A DNA stretch of 64,000 bases, taken from NCBI GenBank assembly GCA_026826555.1, contig JAKSZT010053764.1, positions 36,383,907-36,447,906 on the forward strand, read 5' to 3'. A program made the translations under genes and the position numbers. The DNA comes from Tolypeutes matacus (taxonomy: Eukaryota; Chordata; Mammalia; Cingulata; Chlamyphoridae). The first letter of the stretch is position 1. Every line of letters begins with the position of its first letter. Under the pieces are notes generated by a model. The model saw only the letters and a list, made by a program, of their open reading frames with translations, was not told the DNA's origin and searched no databases. This document shows, piece by piece, positions 58,475 through 64,000 of this stretch.

Positions 58475-58683
58475 TCCCATAAGTTTTGATATATTGTGTT
58501 CTTGTTTTCCTTTGACTCAAGTTATTTTCTGATTTTTCTTGAAATTTCTTCTTTGACCTACTGATTGTTTAGAGTGGTTGTTTAATCTCCAAATATGTAT
58601 GAATTTTCTCTTTTTCACCTGTTATTTCTTTGCAGCTTCATTCAATTATAATAAAAAATGTGCTCTGTATTATTTCAATCTTT
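58475..58683 (-). mobile_element. L1-B segment 3: ORF2 between endonuclease and pre-RT
   Basis: Continues L1-B ORF2 (plus-strand words 'ctttgacctactgattgttt' and 'tgtgctctgtattatttcaa'), homologous to 53150-53360 of L1-A. It stops at 'tcttttaaatt' and picks up again at 62413. Confidence 0.8.
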
Positions 58684-60460
58684 TAAATTAAAAAAAAATT
58701 TCTTCATTTTTAAAGGAGTTTTAGATTGCATAAATGTTCATCAAACATATAGGGGATTCCCATATATATCCCACCCCATCCCCTTCTCACACTTTCTCTC
58801 ATTAACAACATCTTTCATTAATGTGGTACATTTGTTACAATTGATGAACACATATTGAAGCATTGGTACTAAGCATGATCTATTGTTTACATTATGCTTT
58901 ACACTCTGTGCTGTACAATTTTATAGGTTTTGACAAAATGTATAATGGCTTGTATCCATCATTGCACTATCACATGGAACAATTCTGATGTCCCAAAATA
59001 CCCCATGTTACACTTATTCTTCCCCCTCAGAACCTTTGATGACCACCATCTTTATATCACTATTACCTAAAGCTTTTTGGAAAATAAAGTGAAAATAATA
59101 TAAGACACTGGTGGAACAAACAGAATAAAATTTACAAGTTCTTCCATTACTAGAATAACAATCAGTCTACTTTAGTCCAGAGTTGGATTCCCCCATTAGG
59201 TTTGTTCATTCCTCAATCTTGAGGATTTTGAGGTGGTGATGCCCACTCTGCTTCCAACTGAGAGGGGGCTTAGATCTCATGGGGCAGATGGATGGAACTA
59301 TCTTGCTTGCAGTTGTAGATACTCTCTAATTTCTGGGATAGGCATTGTCCATCATCATCCTTTTGTTAGTTGTCCTAGGTGAGTCCAATGAACTGGAGAA
59401 TAGGTGTCAGCTACAACTCTGCTGAGATTCAGGACTCAACCAGCATATGAACAGACTGAATATTTAAGTCTCTGGGACATATATTTAATGAGTATAGTGC
59501 TAATTATAGGTTGAAATAAAAGAGACAGAAGAATCATGTGTAGGAAAATTATAAATGAGTCTAGGTATGTTATATTAGGCAGATGGGTTATCATATAATC
59601 CAAGGAAAGGCCCACTGATAGGGTGCTGATTTCCTGAGGTTGTCTGCCCTGCCTATAGTGTCTAGATGTGTTTAGAGCCCTCAGGAGCACCTTGCTTGAG
59701 GTACTGTTTAATGTGGCAGTCAGTGAGATCCTTCTAAGATGTGCATAAGGGTAACCTCTGGAATGACCTCTAAACTGACTTTGAAATCTCTTAGCCATAA
59801 AAACTCATTTTTATTTAATATTCCCCCCTTTGGTCTAGGTCTTTTTCCAAATGCTTTCCTAATTGGCACTTGGTATTAATCCCTCAGTGCCAGAGAGACT
59901 TATCCTTGGGAGTCATGTCCCAGGTTGGGGGAAAGGTAGTGAATTTATATGCTGAGTTTGGCTTAGAGAGATGTCACATTTGAGCAACCAGGAAACTTTC
60001 AAGAGGTAACTCTTAGGCAATGTATATTACTAGGCTAAGTTTTGATATCACAAGAACAAGGTTCATAAGTACAAGCATCAATATCAAGAGCCTGGTTTAT
60101 TAGTCTGTCCTCCTTTGCTAGGCACTGTCATGTATTCTTGAGAGTCTTGCCACTCTATGTGAGAATGTAGCAGGACTACCCAGGATGGAAATTCAATATT
60201 CTGTCAGTTATTCTGTGAGTCTCCACCCACTGAAACAACACACATTCATATTCCACAGAGGCATGCCTCAGGTGCACCCCTCCCCATACATTGCCCCACC
60301 ACCACCACCAATACCCTGCATCATTGATCCTACCCTGCTACAGTTGCAAGCCTTCTGCAATGGAAAACATCCCCCAAAACAAAGCTAACAAAAATAATGA
60401 TAATAAAATAAATAAATAATTTAAAAAAAAATTGCATTGTGCCTTTCATCACCGTATGAT
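58684..60460 (-). mobile_element. L1-C: long L1 3' UTR, no ORF2
   Basis: The 3' end is near 58700 (ttttaaaggagttttagatt), then the standard xenarthran L1 3' UTR. Unlike copy D it keeps a ~0.9-kb middle part (about 59370-60060; words 'gggagtcatgtcccaggttg' and 'ggcacttggtattaatccct'). The part at 60070-60390 matches 60930-61210 of L1-D. It is truncated before ORF2, and an AT-rich stretch at 60395-60430 follows. A 71-bp foreign segment is embedded at 59066-59136. A 120-codon minus-strand frame at 59436-59798 is chance. Confidence 0.75.
59066..59136 (+). repeat. Inserted inverted copy of the 3' end of L1-D
   Basis: Positions 59066-59126 are the exact reverse complement of 60492-60552 (61 of 61 bases), followed by about 10 bases with no match (aaaatttac). 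The flanking L1-C sequence (…tatcactatta / aagttcttcc…) would be contiguous without it, judged from the L1-E copy. No convincing target duplication. Confidence 0.85.
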
Positions 60461-60491
60461 CTGTTATCTTTTATGTATATGAATATTTTAT

Positions 60492-62412
60492 ATTCTGTTT
60501 GTTCCACCAGTGTCTTATATTATTTTCACTTTATTTTCCAAAAAGCTTTAGGTTATAGAAAAATCACATTAAAAAATATAAGGAATTCTAATATACCCCA
60601 CTTCCCTCCCCATACACATCCTCACCTACCAATAACATTCTACATGTTTTTGGTACATTTGCTACAATTGATGAACAAATATCAAAGGATTGCTACTAAA
60701 CAAGGTCAATGGTTTACATTATGGTTTATCTTTTGCACCATATTCTTTTATAGGTTCTGACAAAATGTAAAATGGCCTGTAACCATCATTGCATGATCGT
60801 ACAGAACAATTCCAATGCCCCAAAGATGCCCCATGTTCCACCCATTCTTCCCTACCTCTCCCCTCAGAACCTATGGCAACCAATAAGTTCAAATTTTGAA
60901 GAATAATGTTCAAAGTTATATGCATTACAATTGAGGGCTTGACATATGGGTCTGTTTTCTTTTATTAGGCACTGCCTATGTACTCAAGATGCTCTTTGCC
61001 TGTCTATTTGGGAACATGTCAGGATTCCCTAGGATGGGAGTTTAATATTTTCTTGTTTATTGTATGGGTCTCCACCCACTGAGATAACACCCTTTTCAAG
61101 ATTAACACACTCATATTCCATAGAAGCATGCATCAGGTGCACACTTTCCCACATATCCCCCCACCACTAATGTCCTGCACCAGTGACCCTCCTCTGCCAT
61201 ATTTGCCAGAAAAAAACCCACATTTGCACCACTATAGTTTCAACCATAGACCTACAAATTCCCAGAGTTCACCTGTTCTTTCCTCCAGTCTTCCCCTAAG
61301 TTCCATGGATAGTCCATCCCAACCCCCCACACACACACATTCAGCAAACCCTCACATTCCAGCACCATCAATCCCACTCATGTCCCTGCACCACCATCAC
61401 CCCCCTTCACTGCCAAACCACCCCCTTCCACCTTATCATGGGTTTTGCCCATATTGAACATCAGCTCACCATACTCTACTCCTTCTCGTTTTCTTGATAA
61501 CCTATTTTCCAGACTCTAGCTCTGTGAATCTGCTCAATAGGCTTAGGTCATATCAGTGAGGTCATGCAATATATGTCCTTTAGTGACTGGTTTACTTCAC
61601 TCAATATAAGGTCTTCAAGATTCATCCATGTTGTTGCATGTGTCAATATTTCATTCCTTCTTACAGCTGAGTGATATTCCATTGGGTTATACACCCCATA
61701 TTGCTTATCCATTTATGTCTTGATGGATGCTTGCTTTGCTTCCTACTTTTGGCAATAGTGAATAATGCTGCTATGAACATTGGTGTGCCTATATCTGTTC
61801 GTGTCCCTGCTTTCAATTCTTCTGGGTATATACCTAGTAGTGGGATTGCTGGATCATATGGAAATTCTACAGTTAGCTTCCTGAGAAATCACCAAACCAT
61901 CCTCCACAATGACTACACCATTCTACATTCCCACCAGTAGTGGATGAGTGGATGAGGGTTCCCTTTCCTCCACATCCTCTCCACTGATTGTAGTTCTCTC
62001 TTTTTTTCAATAACCACCAGTCTAATAGGTGTAAAGTGATATATCATTGTAGTTCTGATTTGCATTTCCTTAATAGCTAGAGATATTGAACATCTTTTCA
62101 TGTGCTTTTTAGCCATTTGTATTTCCTCTTTGGAACAGTGTCTATTCAAATCTCTTGTCCATTTTTTAATGGGTTGTTTGTCTTTTTATTTTTAATATGT
62201 AGAATTTCTTTGTATATACTGGATATTAGGCCCTTATCAGACAAGTGGTTCCCAAATATTTTCTCCCATTGAGTAGGCTGCCTTTTCACTTTCTTGACAA
62301 ATTCCTTTGAAGTGGAAAAGCTTTTAAATTTGAGGAGGTCCCATTTATCTTATTTTTCTTTTGTTGCTTGCACTTTGGGTGTAAAGTTTATGAAACCATT
62401 TTCTACTACAAT
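60492..62412 (-). mobile_element. L1-D: 3' UTR and ORF2 C-terminal region, 5' truncated
   Basis: The 3' end lies near 60545, with AATAAA on the minus strand at 60535-60530 and about 37 bp of further 3' flank. The 3' UTR (60553-61460) lacks the middle part kept in L1-C. ORF2 C-terminal sequence follows (minus strand 62149-61913: [20 protein letters not shown] and LQSVERMWRKGNPHPLIHYW). It ends abruptly at about 62412, where L1-B ORF2 endonuclease sequence resumes. C and D lie between one L1-B break with a short duplication (aaatt/aaattt). Confidence 0.8.
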
Positions 62413-63860
62413 AAATTTATTGAGACGTGTCTTGTGACCCAATATGTGGTCTATGCTGGAGAAAAGCCCATGAGCACTTGAGAAGAATATATATCCTGCT
62501 ATTTGGGGTGGAATATTCTATATATGTCTGTTATTTCTAATTCATTTGTCATATTATTCAAGCTCTTTATTTCCTTATTGATCCTCTGTCCAGATGTTCT
62601 GTACCATGATGAGAGTGTTGTAATGAAGTCTCCAGCTATTACTGTAGAGAAGTCTATTTCTTCCTTCAGTTTTACCAGTGTTTGCTTCATGTATTTTGAC
62701 ATACCCAGGTTAGGTGCATAAATATTTATTGTTATTTCTTCTTGGTGAATTGCCCCTTTTGTTAATATATAATGACCTTCTCTTATAACAGCTTCATATT
62801 TAAAATATATGTTGTCCAATATTATTGTAGCTATTCCAACTCATTTTTGGTTACTCTTTGCATGGAATATCTTTTTCCAACCTTTCACTTTCAGCCTATT
62901 TGTGTCCTTGTGTCTAAGGTTAGTCTCTTGCAGGCAGCATATAGATGGCTCATAGTTTTTAAAATCCATTCTACCAGTGTGTGTCTTTGATTGGGGAATT
63001 CAATTCATTAACACTCAATGTTATTACAGTAAAGGCATTTCTTACTTTGTCCTTTTTATCCTTTGACCTTCCATTGTCATGCCTTAATATTTACCCTTTT
63101 AGTTACCCTTCCTAATAGTCTTTAGTTCTACACTCTTCTCTACACCTCTCTCTTCTGTCTTTTCTTTTCAGATTGCAGCACTACCTTTCAGATTTTCTTG
63201 TAAGTCTGGTCTCTGGGTGTCTGGGTGACAAACTCTCTCGGTTTCTATTTTTCTGTGAAGACTTTAAACTCATTCTTGTTTTTGAAGGACAGCTTTGCCG
63301 GATAATAAATTCTTGGCTAGCAGTTTTTTTCTTTCAGTGTCCTAAATTTATCATACCACTGTCTTCTCATCTCCATGGTTTTTGATGAGAAACCATGGTT
63401 TCTGATGAGAAACCATGCACTTAGTTTTATTGAGCATCCCTTGTATGTGGTGAATTACTTTTTTTTTTTTTTTTTTTTTGCTGCTTCAGATTTCTCTCTT
63501 TATCTCTGGCATTTGACATTCTGATTATTAGGTATCTCAGAGTAGGTTTACTTGGATTTATCCTGTTTGGAGTTCATTGTCCTTCTTGGATATTGATTTC
63601 TATGTTTTTCATAAGAGCTGAGAAATTTTCAGGCATTATTTCCTCAAATATTTTTTCTGCCCCTTTTCCATTCTCATCTCCTTCTGAGACACCCACACCA
63701 CATATGATTATGAATTTTTCACTGTCATTCAATTCCCTGAGACCCTGTTCAATTTTTTCTATTCCTTTTTCTGTTGGTTCTCCTGTATTTTCAAGTTCAG
63801 ATCTCTGTCCTCTATTTCACTTATTTGTTCTTCTGTCATTTAAAATCTGCTGTTATATGC
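62413..63860 (-). mobile_element. L1-B segment 4: endonuclease part of ORF2 and ORF1
   Basis: Continues L1-B after the C+D block. The minus-strand frame 62819-62499 reads EGHYILTKGAIHQEEITINI, YAPNLG, then VIAGDFITTLSSW and LEITDIYRIFHPK. This is the endonuclease domain of ORF2p, with Ile after GDF where Asn is usual. Positions 63000-63860 are ORF1, homologous to 54000-54770 of L1-A. Homology fades at about 63860, so L1-B seems 5' truncated within ORF1. A 20-bp tandem duplication lies at 63373-63412 and a poly-T run at 63458-63479. Confidence 0.8.
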
Positions 63861-64000
63861 CATATATACATATATATCATGCTGTAAAAAATGCATATTG
63901 TGTTTATACCTGCTATTATTAGAAAGTTATGGGGTATTTTCTTTCAAAAGTTGGAATGAGTAGTTTCTGTGTTTTTTGTTTTTTGTTTTTTTATATTGCT
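63861..64000. other. Right flank, AT-rich, unassigned
   Basis: Sequence beyond the apparent end of L1-B (catatatacatatatatcat and onward) has no recognised homology within the window. The window ends here. Confidence 0.4.

Noticed and set aside
62400..62420. First read as an internal deletion of the RT domain in a single L1
   Set aside because: The break is better explained as the right border of the C+D insertion, because L1-B ORF2 from 58683 continues exactly at 62413.

Overview
This window looks like mammalian nuclear DNA from a xenarthran, most likely an armadillo (Dasypus or a close relative). The main evidence is two tRNA-Ala-derived SINEs of the DAS type (15.2 kb and 26.3 kb), which are known from the nine-banded armadillo, together with many LINE-1 copies sharing one lineage-specific 3' UTR. 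Ancient mammal-wide repeats (MIR, L2, MER5/hAT-Charlie, MaLR-type LTRs) are scattered through the rest. The DNA is AT-rich and I see no CpG island. I find no intact protein-coding gene, no tRNA or rRNA gene and no bacterial feature. Nearly all short open frames are chance frames or broken L1 reading frames. Family names come from pattern memory, not from a database search.

Layout. 0-15 kb: mostly unassigned AT-rich DNA with an LTR tail at the left edge, a 5'-truncated L1 (4.15-5.59 kb), microsatellites and decayed repeats. 15-27 kb: two DAS-SINEs, MIR fragments, a TAGA/CA microsatellite cluster, a long repeat-poor stretch (18.0-23.3 kb) and two L1 3' UTR fragments in opposite orientation. 27-31 kb: an old L1 whose 5' part is inverted, the arrangement expected from twin priming. 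31-47 kb: L2/MIR remnants, a possible decayed coding sequence near 32 kb, a solo MaLR-like LTR (38.46-39.11 kb), an LTR sitting inside a MIR (42.2-42.8 kb), hAT fragments and one ~500-bp mammal-wide repeat.

47-64 kb is a nested stack of minus-strand L1s. Host copy L1-B runs from about 47.19 to about 63.86 kb and is split three times: by a full-length L1 (L1-A, 48.73-56.06 kb), by a 62-bp L1 micro-insertion (L1-F, 58.41-58.47 kb) and by a composite C+D block (58.68-62.41 kb). L1-A is itself split by L1-E (52.58-53.15 kb), which seems to carry a 3'-transduced segment. L1-E and L1-F entered the same homologous nick site in two different L1 copies. Inside C lies a 61-bp segment that is a perfect inverted copy of the 3' end of D. 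The nesting gives a relative clock: B oldest, then A, F and C/D, then E (later than A). The 61-bp copy looks late as well.

The L1s are broken by stops and frameshifts, although endonuclease, reverse-transcriptase and C-terminal motifs of ORF2p are still legible. The window records retrotransposition history rather than a set of cooperating genes.
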